This document shows positions 6,446 through 12,644 of a stretch of DNA of 12,644 nucleotides, piece after piece. A program made the position numbers and the translations under genes. The notes beneath the pieces were generated by a model that saw only the letters and a list, made by a program, of their open reading frames with translations, had not been told where the DNA came from and did no database searches. Each line of letters begins with the position of its first letter. The stretch's first letter is position 1. The stretch covers positions 1 to 12,644 of the forward strand of contig JASLDZ010000228.1 of the NCBI GenBank assembly GCA_030151985.1. Reading direction: 5' to 3'. The DNA is from Caulobacteraceae bacterium (lineage in GTDB: Bacteria > Pseudomonadota > Alphaproteobacteria > Caulobacterales > Caulobacteraceae).

Positions 6446-6484
6446 GCACGCACCCCGACGGCGCCCGCCGCTTGCGTGCGTGGG
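6441..6484. promoter_or_regulatory. 12-bp inverted repeat between the SpoA gene and lipB
   Basis: CCCACGCACGCA (6441-6452) is the exact reverse complement of TGCGTGCGTGGG (6473-6484), with a 20-bp GC-rich spacer. The left arm covers the GTG start of the SpoA gene (6445-6443), and the right arm ends 24 bp before the lipB ATG. It could be an operator for divergent promoters, or an mRNA hairpin that hides the SpoA start codon. Confidence 0.5.
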
Positions 6485-6508
6485 CGCCGCGGCCACATTC
6501 GTCCCGTC

Positions 6509-7228
6509 ATGCTTGCTCCCGCGTTAAGCCAGACCACCCCCGTCTTCGGACGCACGGACGACGCGCGGGTGGGGTGGGCCGTCTCGCCAGGACTCGTCCC
6601 CTATCCCGAGGCGGTGGCGGCGATGGAGGCGCGGGCGGCGCGGGTGGCGGCCGGCGAGGCGCAAGAGCTCGTCTGGCTCCTGGAGCACCCGCCGATCTAT
6701 ACCGCCGGCGTCTCCGCCAAAGTCGACCACCTGGTCGATCCGGGGCGGTTCCCGGTGTTCGCAACCGGCCGCGGCGGCCAGTTCACCTACCACGGCCCCG
6801 GCCAGCGGGTGGCCTACGTCATGCTCGACCTGAAGGCCCGCAGGCGCGACGTCCACGCCTTCGTCGCCGCGCTGGAGGCCTGGGTGATCGAGGCGCTCGC
6901 CGCCTTCAATGTCACGGGCGAGCTCCGCCCCGGCCGCGTCGGCGTGTGGGTGGAGCGCAAGACGCCGGACGCCCCCGCCCGCGAGGACAAGATCGCCGCC
7001 ATCGGCGTGAAGATCAGGAAGTGGGCCAGCTTCCATGGCGTCAGCCTGAACGTGGAGCCCGACCTCTCCCACTTCTCAGGCATCGTGCCCTGCGGGATCA
7101 CCGCCCACGGCGTCACCAGCCTCGTCGACCTGGGCCGGCCCGCGACCCTGGACGACGCGGACGCGGCGCTGAAGGCCGCCTTTGTCCGCGTCTTCGGCGC
7201 GGTGGAGGAGGCCGAACCGCCGCTCTGA
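6509..7228 (+). CDS. lipB: Octanoyl-[acyl-carrier-protein]:protein octanoyltransferase
   Basis: LipB moves the octanoyl chain from acyl carrier protein to lipoyl domains of 2-oxoacid dehydrogenases and the glycine cleavage H protein, the first step of lipoate assembly in the cytoplasm. The 239-residue product has the family signatures: LLEHPPIYTAG (57-67), GRGGQFTYHGPGQ (87-99), the proposed catalytic Lys161 in DKIAAIGVKI, and the acyl-carrying Cys195 in GIVPCGI, plus FHGVSLNV (175-182). The ATG at 6509 has no obvious ribosome-binding site and may be translated leaderless; an in-frame GTG at 6569 is an alternative giving a start closer to the core domain. The SpoA gene diverges from it. The partner lipA is not in the window. 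The next gene on this strand starts 60 bp downstream. Confidence 0.96.
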   Translation: MLAPALSQTTPVFGRTDDARVGWAVSPGLVPYPEAVAAMEARAARVAAGEAQELVWLLEHPPIYTAGVSAKVDHLVDPGRFPVFATGRGGQFTYHGPGQRVAYVMLDLKARRRDVHAFVAALEAWVIEALAAFNVTGELRPGRVGVWVERKTPDAPAREDKIAAIGVKIRKWASFHGVSLNVEPDLSHFSGIVPCGITAHGVTSLVDLGRPATLDDADAALKAAFVRVFGAVEEAEPPL

Positions 7229-7288
7229 CCCCGCCCGCTTGCGAGACCGACGCCTTCTCATTACGCTCGTCATCTCAAGAGGGACGCC

Positions 7289-7882
7289 ATGCGTTACGAC
7301 GGCGAGCACAAGGCCCGCACCCGCTCGCGGGTGCTCGAGGCGGCGGCGCGGGCGATCCGCGCGGAGGGTCTCGCCAACATCGGCGTGGCGGGCGTGATGT
7401 CGCGCGCCGGCCTGACGCACGGCGGCTTTTACGCCCACTTCGGCTCCAAGGACGCGCTGATCGCCGAAGCCGTGGCCGAGACCTTCCGCGACGGCGCCGC
7501 CTTGTTCGACCGGGCGCTGAAGGAGCGCCCGCCGCGCGAGGCCCTGGCGCGCTATCTCGACATCTACCTCTCCGCCCGCCACCGCGACGCGCCCGAAGCG
7601 GGGTGCCCCCTCCCCTCGCTGGCCGGCGACCTGCCCCGGCTCGGGCCGGACGCGAGGGCGCAGTTCGCCGGCGGGCTCGAGCGGCTGACCGCTCGCCTGC
7701 GCACGCTGCTGCAAGACGCTGGGGTGGCCGACGCCGGCGCGCTGGCCCCGTCGGTGCTATCGGAGATGGTCGGCGCCGTGGCCCTGGCGCGCGCGGTCCC
7801 GGACGTCGCGCAGTCGAACGCGATCCTGGCGAGCTCGCGGGAGGCGTTGCGACGTCGGCTGGGACTGGAGAGCGGGACATGA
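7289..7882 (+). CDS. TetR-family transcriptional regulator
   Basis: A 197-residue one-component repressor. The N-terminal DNA-binding domain (about 8-60) has RSRVLEAAARAIRAEGLANI, then VAGVMSRAGLTHGGFYAHFGSKDALIAEA, with GLTHGGFYAHF (41-51) as the recognition helix; the THGGFYxHFxSKdxL wording is common in a TetR subgroup found widely in proteobacteria. The C-terminal ligand-binding part is less conserved and includes a single Cys in GCPLPSLAGDL. AGAGGG shortly before the ATG is a good ribosome-binding site. Its stop overlaps the start of the thioesterase gene (ATGA), so the two are translationally coupled, and it most likely represses the gene cluster that follows. The effector is unknown, and I see no clear palindromic operator in the 60 bp upstream. 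Confidence 0.93.
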   Translation: MRYDGEHKARTRSRVLEAAARAIRAEGLANIGVAGVMSRAGLTHGGFYAHFGSKDALIAEAVAETFRDGAALFDRALKERPPREALARYLDIYLSARHRDAPEAGCPLPSLAGDLPRLGPDARAQFAGGLERLTARLRTLLQDAGVADAGALAPSVLSEMVGAVALARAVPDVAQSNAILASSREALRRRLGLESGT

Positions 7883-8328
7883 ACATCGCGGCCGAAGCGG
7901 GCGCGGACCTCAGCGGGCTGGAGCAGCTGCGCGCGATGGCGGCCTCGGGTCGCAGGCCCGGGATCGGAGAGTCGCTCGACTTCACGCTGGCGGAGGTTGA
8001 GGTCGGCTTCGTGGCGTTCGAGGGCGTGCCCGGCCTGCACGCCTACAACCCGATCGGCGCGGTGCACGGCGGCTACGCCGCCACGCTGCTGGACTCGGCC
8101 TGCGGGTGCGCGGTCCATGCGAGCCTGCAACCCGGCCAGACCTACACGACGATCGAGCTGAAGGTCGCCTACCACAAGGGCATGACCGCGCAGACCGGGC
8201 GCGTGCGGGCCGAGGGGCGGGTGGTGAGCCTGGGCCGCCGCGTGGCCTTCGCCGAGGCGACGCTGAAGGACGCCGCGGGCAAGCTCTACGCCTCCGCCAC
8301 CTCCAGCCTCCTGGTGATGACGCCGTAG
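7879..8328 (+). CDS. PaaI-type hotdog-fold acyl-CoA thioesterase
   Basis: A 149-residue single-hotdog protein expected to hydrolyse an acyl- or aryl-CoA thioester. The characteristic helix region reads NPIGAVHGGYAATLLDSACG (57-76), with the HGG turn (63-65) and Asp72 as the likely catalytic acid/base. TTIELKVAYHKGM (90-102) and GRVRAEGRVVSLGRRVAFAEA (107-127) form the later strands of the fold. It typically works as a dimer or tetramer in the cytoplasm. It begins inside the tetR stop codon, which implies shared transcription and possibly autoregulated expression. The substrate cannot be read from the sequence; nearby catabolic enzymes suggest a role in releasing CoA from a dead-end or overloaded acyl-CoA. 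Confidence 0.92.
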   Translation: MNIAAEAGADLSGLEQLRAMAASGRRPGIGESLDFTLAEVEVGFVAFEGVPGLHAYNPIGAVHGGYAATLLDSACGCAVHASLQPGQTYTTIELKVAYHKGMTAQTGRVRAEGRVVSLGRRVAFAEATLKDAAGKLYASATSSLLVMTP

Positions 8329-8391
8329 AGCGCACCTCGACACCCGCCCCGCTTCCGGGGAAGCTCGCGATCGGCCGAGGCGGGAGACGAC

Positions 8392-9576
8392 ATGCCGGAC
8401 GACACCCCCGGCGGTCCTGCGCCCCTCGTCACCGACTTCACGGGGGTGGAGACCGCGGGCGCGCTGGGGTTCGGCCTGATCGGCCTCCTCGTCGGCGGCC
8501 TCTTCCCGCTTCTCCTCGGCGCCCTGGCCGGCGCGGGGCGGCTGACGGAGGCCGAGCTCGGCATCGCCGCGACCCTCGAGACGCTGGTCCTGGGCCTGAC
8601 CACCGCCGCCTGCGCCGCCCGCCTGCCGCCCCGCCACCTGCGGACGATCGGCGCCATCGCCTCGCTGGCGCTGGCGCTGGCGAACGCCGCCTCGGCCGGG
8701 CGCTCGCACTGGGCGCTGCTGGCCGTTCGGGCGCTCGCGGGGATTCCGGAGGGCGTGCTGCTGTGGCTGGCGATCGGCCTCATCGCGCGCACACGCCTGC
8801 CCGAGCGCTGGACCGCGATGTTCACCCTGGGGCAGCCCGCCACCCAGGCCACGGCGGCCGGCGCGCTCGCCGCGCTGGTCCTGCCGCGCTTCGGGGTGGA
8901 CGGCGCCTTCCTCGCGCTCGCGGCCCTCGGCGTGGCCTCGATCCTAGGCGTCGCGACCCTGCCGCGCACCTACGTCCCTCTGGCGGAGGAGGAGGGCGGG
9001 AGCCGCCCGCTCCCCTGGCGGGGCCGGCTGGCGCTGGTGGGCATGGCCGCCTACCTGGGCGCGGTCACGCTCGTCGCCGTCTTCCTCGGACCTTTGGCGG
9101 CGAGACGAGGGCTGTCCTCCTCGGTGCTGTCGGCCGCGGTCACGGGACAGTTGATCGCGGAGACGCTGGGCGGCGTGCTGGCCCTCGCGGCGGCGGGCCG
9201 GATGCGGCCGCTCACCTCGCTGCTCATCGCCGCGCCCGTGGTGCTGGGGGCGATCGCCGCGCTCAGCCTGGCCACGACCGGCCCAGCGTTCGCCGCGGCC
9301 GACGCGGCCTTCGGCTTGGGCGCCTTCTTCGGCATGCCCTCGCTGGTCGCCCTGGCGATCGAGGCGGACCCCACGCGGCGCAGCGCGATGCAGAGCGGCG
9401 CGGCTCAGCTGCTCGGCTCGGCGGCGGCCCCGCTGGCGGGCGCCGGCGCGGTGGCGGCCGGCCTCGGCGTGGTCATGGGCCTCGCGGCCGCGCTGTTCGC
9501 CGGATCCGTCGGCGCCTTCCTCGGGGTCGCCCGCGCAGATCGAGGTCGCGGCGGAGGCGGCGATCGGGCTAGATGA
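8392..9576 (+). CDS. MFS-type membrane transporter
   Basis: A 394-residue inner-membrane protein with about 12 hydrophobic segments, approximately 22-46, 55-77, 84-102, 106-132, 150-165, 170-190, then a hydrophilic central loop (191-211), and 212-236, 246-268, 272-296, 300-322, 335-357 and 360-380. This 6+6 pattern fits the major facilitator superfamily, although the classic GxxxDRxGRR loop is not obvious. The N-terminus carries a short acidic, Pro-rich tail and the C-terminus a Gly/Arg-rich tail. GGGAG 8 nt before the ATG supports the start. A 63-bp gap with a small CCCCG/CGGGG hairpin (8347-8360) separates it from the thioesterase, while only 4 bp separate it from the hydrolase gene. It probably imports the compound handled by the following enzymes; export is equally possible. 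Confidence 0.85.
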   Translation: MPDDTPGGPAPLVTDFTGVETAGALGFGLIGLLVGGLFPLLLGALAGAGRLTEAELGIAATLETLVLGLTTAACAARLPPRHLRTIGAIASLALALANAASAGRSHWALLAVRALAGIPEGVLLWLAIGLIARTRLPERWTAMFTLGQPATQATAAGALAALVLPRFGVDGAFLALAALGVASILGVATLPRTYVPLAEEEGGSRPLPWRGRLALVGMAAYLGAVTLVAVFLGPLAARRGLSSSVLSAAVTGQLIAETLGGVLALAAAGRMRPLTSLLIAAPVVLGAIAALSLATTGPAFAAADAAFGLGAFFGMPSLVALAIEADPTRRSAMQSGAAQLLGSAAAPLAGAGAVAAGLGVVMGLAAALFAGSVGAFLGVARADRGRGGGGDRAR

Positions 9577-9580
9577 GCCC

Positions 9581-10588
9581 ATGAAGCTCGCATCCCTGAA
9601 GGGCGGCCGCGACGGGCGCCTCGTCGTCGTCTCCCACGACTTGGCCTGGTACGCCCCGGCCGACACCATCGCCCCCACCTTGCAATCCGCGCTCGACCGC
9701 TGGGACGAGTGCGCGCCGGCGCTGCGCGCGCTCTCGCTCAGCCTGGAGGGCGGCGGCGTGCCGCGCGAGCGGTTCCACGAACACGAGGCGGCCGCCCCCC
9801 TGCCCCGCGCCTATCAGTGGGCCGACGCCTCCGCCTACGTGAACCACGTGGAGCTGGTGCGCAAAGCACGCGGCGCCGAGATGCCCGACAGCTTCTGGAC
9901 CGATCCTCTGATGTACCAGGGCGGCTCCGACGGCTTCCTCGGCCCCCGCGATCCCATTCCGCTGGCCGACGAGGCCTGGGGCTGCGACCTGGAGGCGGAG
10001 GTCGCGGTGATCACGGGCGACGTGCCGCAGGGCGCGTCGCGCGAGGTCGCGGCCGCCGCCATCCGGCTGGTGACGCTCGTCAACGACGTGTCGCTGCGCA
10101 ACCTGATCCCGGCCGAGCTGGCCAAGGGCTTCGGCTTCTTCCAGTCCAAGCCCGCCTCCACCCTGGCGCCCGTGGCGCTGACGCCGGACGAGCTGGGCGA
10201 CGCCTGGGACGGGGGTCGGCTGCATGGGGAGCTGGAGACCTTCATCAACGGCCAGCCGTTTGGGCGCCCGGACTCCGGCGTCGACATGACCTTCGACTTC
10301 CCCACCCTGATCGCGCACGCCGCGAAGACCCGCGCGCTGGGGGCGGGCACGGTGATCGGCTCCGGCACCGTCTCCAACAAGGGCGAGGACGGCGGCCCGG
10401 GCCTGCCCATCGCGCAGGGCGGCAAGGGCTACGCCTGCCTGGCGGAGGTCCGCACCGTCGAGACGCTGCTGCACGGCGCGCCTCAGACGCCCTTCCTGAA
10501 GCGCGGCGACACCGTGAGGATCGAGATGCGCGACAAGGGCCGCCACCCGCTGTTCGGCGCCATCGAGCAGACGGTCGAGGCTCCGTGA
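9581..10588 (+). CDS. Fumarylacetoacetate hydrolase family protein
   Basis: A 335-residue metal-dependent C-C hydrolase. It resembles the roughly 330-residue bacterial fumarylacetoacetases that end tyrosine/homogentisate breakdown, cleaving fumarylacetoacetate to fumarate and acetoacetate. Conserved stretches include APLPRAYQWADASAYVNHVE (72-91), KARGAEMP (95-102), LMYQGGSDGFLGPRD (110-124), the metal-binding DLEAEVAVITGD (136-147; E138 and E140), VNDVSLRNL with Asp169, KGFGFFQSKPAS (182-193) and GSGTVSNK (260-267). It follows the permease gene by 4 bp, with only a weak ribosome-binding site, so it is probably translated by coupling. Homogentisate dioxygenase and maleylacetoacetate isomerase are not in the window, so the true substrate could be another acylpyruvate-like compound. 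Confidence 0.92.
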   Translation: MKLASLKGGRDGRLVVVSHDLAWYAPADTIAPTLQSALDRWDECAPALRALSLSLEGGGVPRERFHEHEAAAPLPRAYQWADASAYVNHVELVRKARGAEMPDSFWTDPLMYQGGSDGFLGPRDPIPLADEAWGCDLEAEVAVITGDVPQGASREVAAAAIRLVTLVNDVSLRNLIPAELAKGFGFFQSKPASTLAPVALTPDELGDAWDGGRLHGELETFINGQPFGRPDSGVDMTFDFPTLIAHAAKTRALGAGTVIGSGTVSNKGEDGGPGLPIAQGGKGYACLAEVRTVETLLHGAPQTPFLKRGDTVRIEMRDKGRHPLFGAIEQTVEAP

Positions 10589-11535
10589 GCGACCGCATCA
10601 CCTCCCGCTTCGGCGCCTTCACCCCCGCGCTGGAGGTCGTGGAGGGGATCGACCTCTCCGGCCGCACCGCCATCGTCACCGGCGGCGGCTCGGGCATCGG
10701 GGTGGAGACGGCGCGCGCGTTGGCGCACGCGGGCGCGGCCGTGGTGCTGGCGGTGCGCAACACCGCGCAGGGCGAGGCGGTCGCCGCCGACATCGGCCAC
10801 GGCGTCGCGGTCGAGGCGCTGGACCTCTCCGACTTCGCCTCGATCCGGGCGTTCGCCGGGCGTTGGGGCGAGCGGCCGCTGCACATCCTGGTCAACAACG
10901 CCGGCGTAATGGCCAGCCCCCTGGCGCACACGCGCGACGGGCTGGAGATGCAGATCGGCACCAACCACTTCGGCCACTTCCTGCTGAGCGTGCTCCTGGC
11001 CCCCGCCCTGGTCGCCGCCGCCACGCCGGGGCGTCACGCCCGCGTCGTCGCCCTCTCCTCGATCGGCCACATCCGCAGCGCGGTCGACTTCGACGACCCG
11101 AACTTCCGCAGCCGCCCCTACGACAAGTGGAGCGCTTACGGGCAGTCCAAGACCGCCAACGCGCTCTTCGCCGTCGGCTTCGACCGGCGCTTCCGCGACC
11201 GCGGCGTGAACGCCAACAGCGTCATGCCCGGCGGAATCATGACGCCCCTGCAGCGGCACATGGCGCGCGAGGAGATCCTGGCCTTCGGCTGGGTCGACGC
11301 GGAGGGCAACGTGGCCAAGGGGTTCAAGACGCCCGAGCAGGGCGCCTCCACCTCCGTCTGGGCCGCGGTCGCGCCGGAGCTCGAGGGCGTTGGCGGGCTC
11401 TACCTGGAGAACTGCGCGCAGGCCGTTCCGTATCGGAAGGACGGGCCCCGCGAGGGCGTCATGCCCCACGCCCTGGACCCCGAAGCGGCCGAGCGGCTGT
11501 GGGCGCTGTCGGCGGAGACGGTCGGCGCGGGTTGA
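10585..11535 (+). CDS. Short-chain dehydrogenase/reductase (retinol-dehydrogenase-like)
   Basis: A 316-residue cytoplasmic NAD(P)-dependent oxidoreductase with all core SDR motifs: TGGGSGIG (32-39) for the cofactor, DLSD near 80, NNAG (104-107), Ser158/159, and the catalytic YGQSK (Tyr185, Lys189). The VNNAGVMASPLAHTRDGLEMQIGTNHFGHF-type segment (103-132) and VVALSSIGH (154-162) are typical of the retinol-dehydrogenase/WW-oxidoreductase branch. The GTG start overlaps the stop codon of the hydrolase gene by 4 bp (GTGA), implying translational coupling and membership of the same operon. An extension after residue 225, with an ENCAQAVPYRKDG stretch, is common in bacterial members. The substrate is unknown; an alcohol or ketone in the same pathway as the preceding hydrolase is the natural guess. 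Confidence 0.92.
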   Translation: MSDRITSRFGAFTPALEVVEGIDLSGRTAIVTGGGSGIGVETARALAHAGAAVVLAVRNTAQGEAVAADIGHGVAVEALDLSDFASIRAFAGRWGERPLHILVNNAGVMASPLAHTRDGLEMQIGTNHFGHFLLSVLLAPALVAAATPGRHARVVALSSIGHIRSAVDFDDPNFRSRPYDKWSAYGQSKTANALFAVGFDRRFRDRGVNANSVMPGGIMTPLQRHMAREEILAFGWVDAEGNVAKGFKTPEQGASTSVWAAVAPELEGVGGLYLENCAQAVPYRKDGPREGVMPHALDPEAAERLWALSAETVGAG

Positions 11536-11604
11536 CGGGCGCGCGCCGTCGCCGTCCCGTCATGGCCGCGGACTACTGAACCGCCTTCCGAGGAGCCTCC
11601 GTCC

Positions 11605-12644
11605 ATGACGCTCGACCGTCGCCGCGCGCTGTCGCTGTTCGCGCTCTCCGCCGGGGCGCCGGTCGCGGCGAAGGCGGCCACGGCGTCGGGCGCGGTCCGC
11701 TTCGAGCACGGCGTCGCCAGCGGCGACCCCCTCGCCGACCGCGTGGTGATCTGGACGCGCGCCACCACCGGCTCCGACGCGTCGGTCGAGGTGCGCTGGG
11801 AGGTGGCGGAGGACGCGGGGTTCGCGCGCAGGGTCGCCTCCGGCGTCGCGACCGCCTCCGCGGTGCGGGACCATACGGTGAAGGTCGATGTCGGCGGACT
11901 GAAGCCGGGGCGCGACTACCTCTACCGCTTCTCCGCCGGCGGGGCGGTCTCGCCGGTCGGCCGCACGCGCACCCTGCCCGCCGGGAGGGTCGACCGGGTG
12001 ACGCTCGCGTTCGTCACCTGCGCGCTCTATCCCAACGGGTACTTCAACGCCTACGACCACATCGCCAAGCTTGACGCGCTCGACGCCGTGGTCGAGCTGG
12101 GCGACTACATCTACGAGTACGGCGCGCGGCCGGACGATTACGGCATGGTCCGTGGGCAAGCGCTGGGTCGCATCCCGGAGCCTGCGCACGACATCGTCAC
12201 GCTGGCCGACTACCGCACCCGCTACGCCCAGTACCGCCGCGACCCCGACCAGCAGGCCGCCCACGCCCGCGCGCCGTGGATCTGCGTCTGGGACGACCAC
12301 GAGATCGCCAACGACACCTGGAAGGGCGGCGCCGAGAACCACCACGAAAAGACCGAAGGCGCCTTCGAAGACCGCAAGACCGCGGCGATGCGAGCCTATT
12401 TCGAGTGGATGCCGATCCGCGAGCCCAAGCTGGGCCGCGCCGCGGAAACGATCTGGCGCAGCTTCGACTTCGGCGACCTGGCCAGCCTGACCATGCTGGA
12501 GACCCGCCTCACCGCCCGCTCCTACCAGCTGGAGTACGACCGGCCGGGCGACATCCCCATGATCGTCTGGGACGCCAGCGATCCCCAGGCGCGCAAGCCC
12601 GTGCGCGATCCCGCCGAGGCCGCCCGCATCAGGCGCGCCGCCGG
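11605..12644 (+). CDS. phoD: PhoD-type alkaline phosphatase/phosphodiesterase, C-terminus beyond the window
   Basis: The 5' 346 codons of a secreted metallophosphoesterase. Residues 1-29 look like a Tat signal (DRRRALSLFALSAGAPVAAKA), consistent with export of PhoD enzymes as folded, metal-loaded proteins. The N-terminal PhoD domain (about 30-125) holds FEHGVASGDPLADRVVIWTR and GLKPGRDYLYRF; the catalytic domain follows with FVTCALYPNGYFNAYDHIA, metal-ligand motif ELGDYIYEYG (Asp167, Tyr170), VWDDHEIANDTW (Asp230, Asp231, His232, Asn236) and LETRLTARS. GAGGAG about 10 nt before the ATG supports the start. It lies 69 bp after the SDR stop codon and may have its own promoter; no clear Pho box is visible in that gap. 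The family call is firm; whether it responds to phosphate starvation is unknown. Confidence 0.93.
   Translation, partial: MTLDRRRALSLFALSAGAPVAAKAATASGAVRFEHGVASGDPLADRVVIWTRATTGSDASVEVRWEVAEDAGFARRVASGVATASAVRDHTVKVDVGGLKPGRDYLYRFSAGGAVSPVGRTRTLPAGRVDRVTLAFVTCALYPNGYFNAYDHIAKLDALDAVVELGDYIYEYGARPDDYGMVRGQALGRIPEPAHDIVTLADYRTRYAQYRRDPDQQAAHARAPWICVWDDHEIANDTWKGGAENHHEKTEGAFEDRKTAAMRAYFEWMPIREPKLGRAAETIWRSFDFGDLASLTMLETRLTARSYQLEYDRPGDIPMIVWDASDPQARKPVRDPAEAARIRRAA

Noticed and set aside
8347..8360. A CCCCG/CGGGG hairpin as a terminator between thioesterase and permease genes
   Set aside because: The stem is only 5 bp and no T-run follows, so it is unlikely to end transcription.
9569..10546. 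A 325-codon minus-strand frame opposite the fumarylacetoacetate hydrolase
   Set aside because: It is a mirror of a conserved gene in GC-rich DNA, without recognisable domains or a ribosome-binding site.

Overview
The window is GC-rich and tightly packed, with no sign of a mobile element. The gene set points to an alphaproteobacterium of the order Caulobacterales, of the Caulobacter/Phenylobacterium kind. It has a TonB-dependent receptor, an SpmX-type pseudo-lysozyme (a muramidase-like domain, a Pro/Glu-rich linker and two C-terminal membrane segments), a stand-alone SpoA/FliN domain, an isovaleryl-CoA dehydrogenase, a Tat-exported PhoD phosphatase, and SDR and fumarylacetoacetate hydrolase genes. 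The genus assignment is an inference from gene content, not a computed placement.

Left part (1-2431). The 5' end of a TonB-dependent receptor gene runs leftward out of the window. A regulatory/intergenic stretch of about 545 bp follows. Its right half looks like a short rightward transcription unit. It carries a 16-nt sequence complementary to the very 3' end of 16S rRNA, a possible 22-codon GTG-start ORF, several hairpins and a strong intrinsic terminator. I do not recognise this element, and it is the best candidate here for something undescribed.

Leftward block (2432-6445). In transcription order this holds a SpoA/FliN-like protein, tRNA-Leu(GAG) with a hairpin behind it, spmX, isovaleryl-CoA dehydrogenase, and a Tat-signal short-chain dehydrogenase whose usual NAG motif is altered. 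These genes share a strand but have unrelated jobs (motor or polarity, translation, leucine breakdown, oxidoreduction), so they need not form one operon.

Rightward block (6509-12644). lipB diverges from the SpoA gene across a gap of about 60 bp that contains a 12-bp inverted repeat. Next comes a compact cluster: a TetR regulator, a hotdog thioesterase (4-bp overlap), an MFS permease, a fumarylacetoacetate hydrolase (4-bp gap) and an SDR (4-bp overlap). The spacing suggests an operon for uptake and breakdown of a small organic acid or aromatic compound under local TetR control. The 5' part of a phoD-type phosphodiesterase/phosphatase gene runs out of the right edge.
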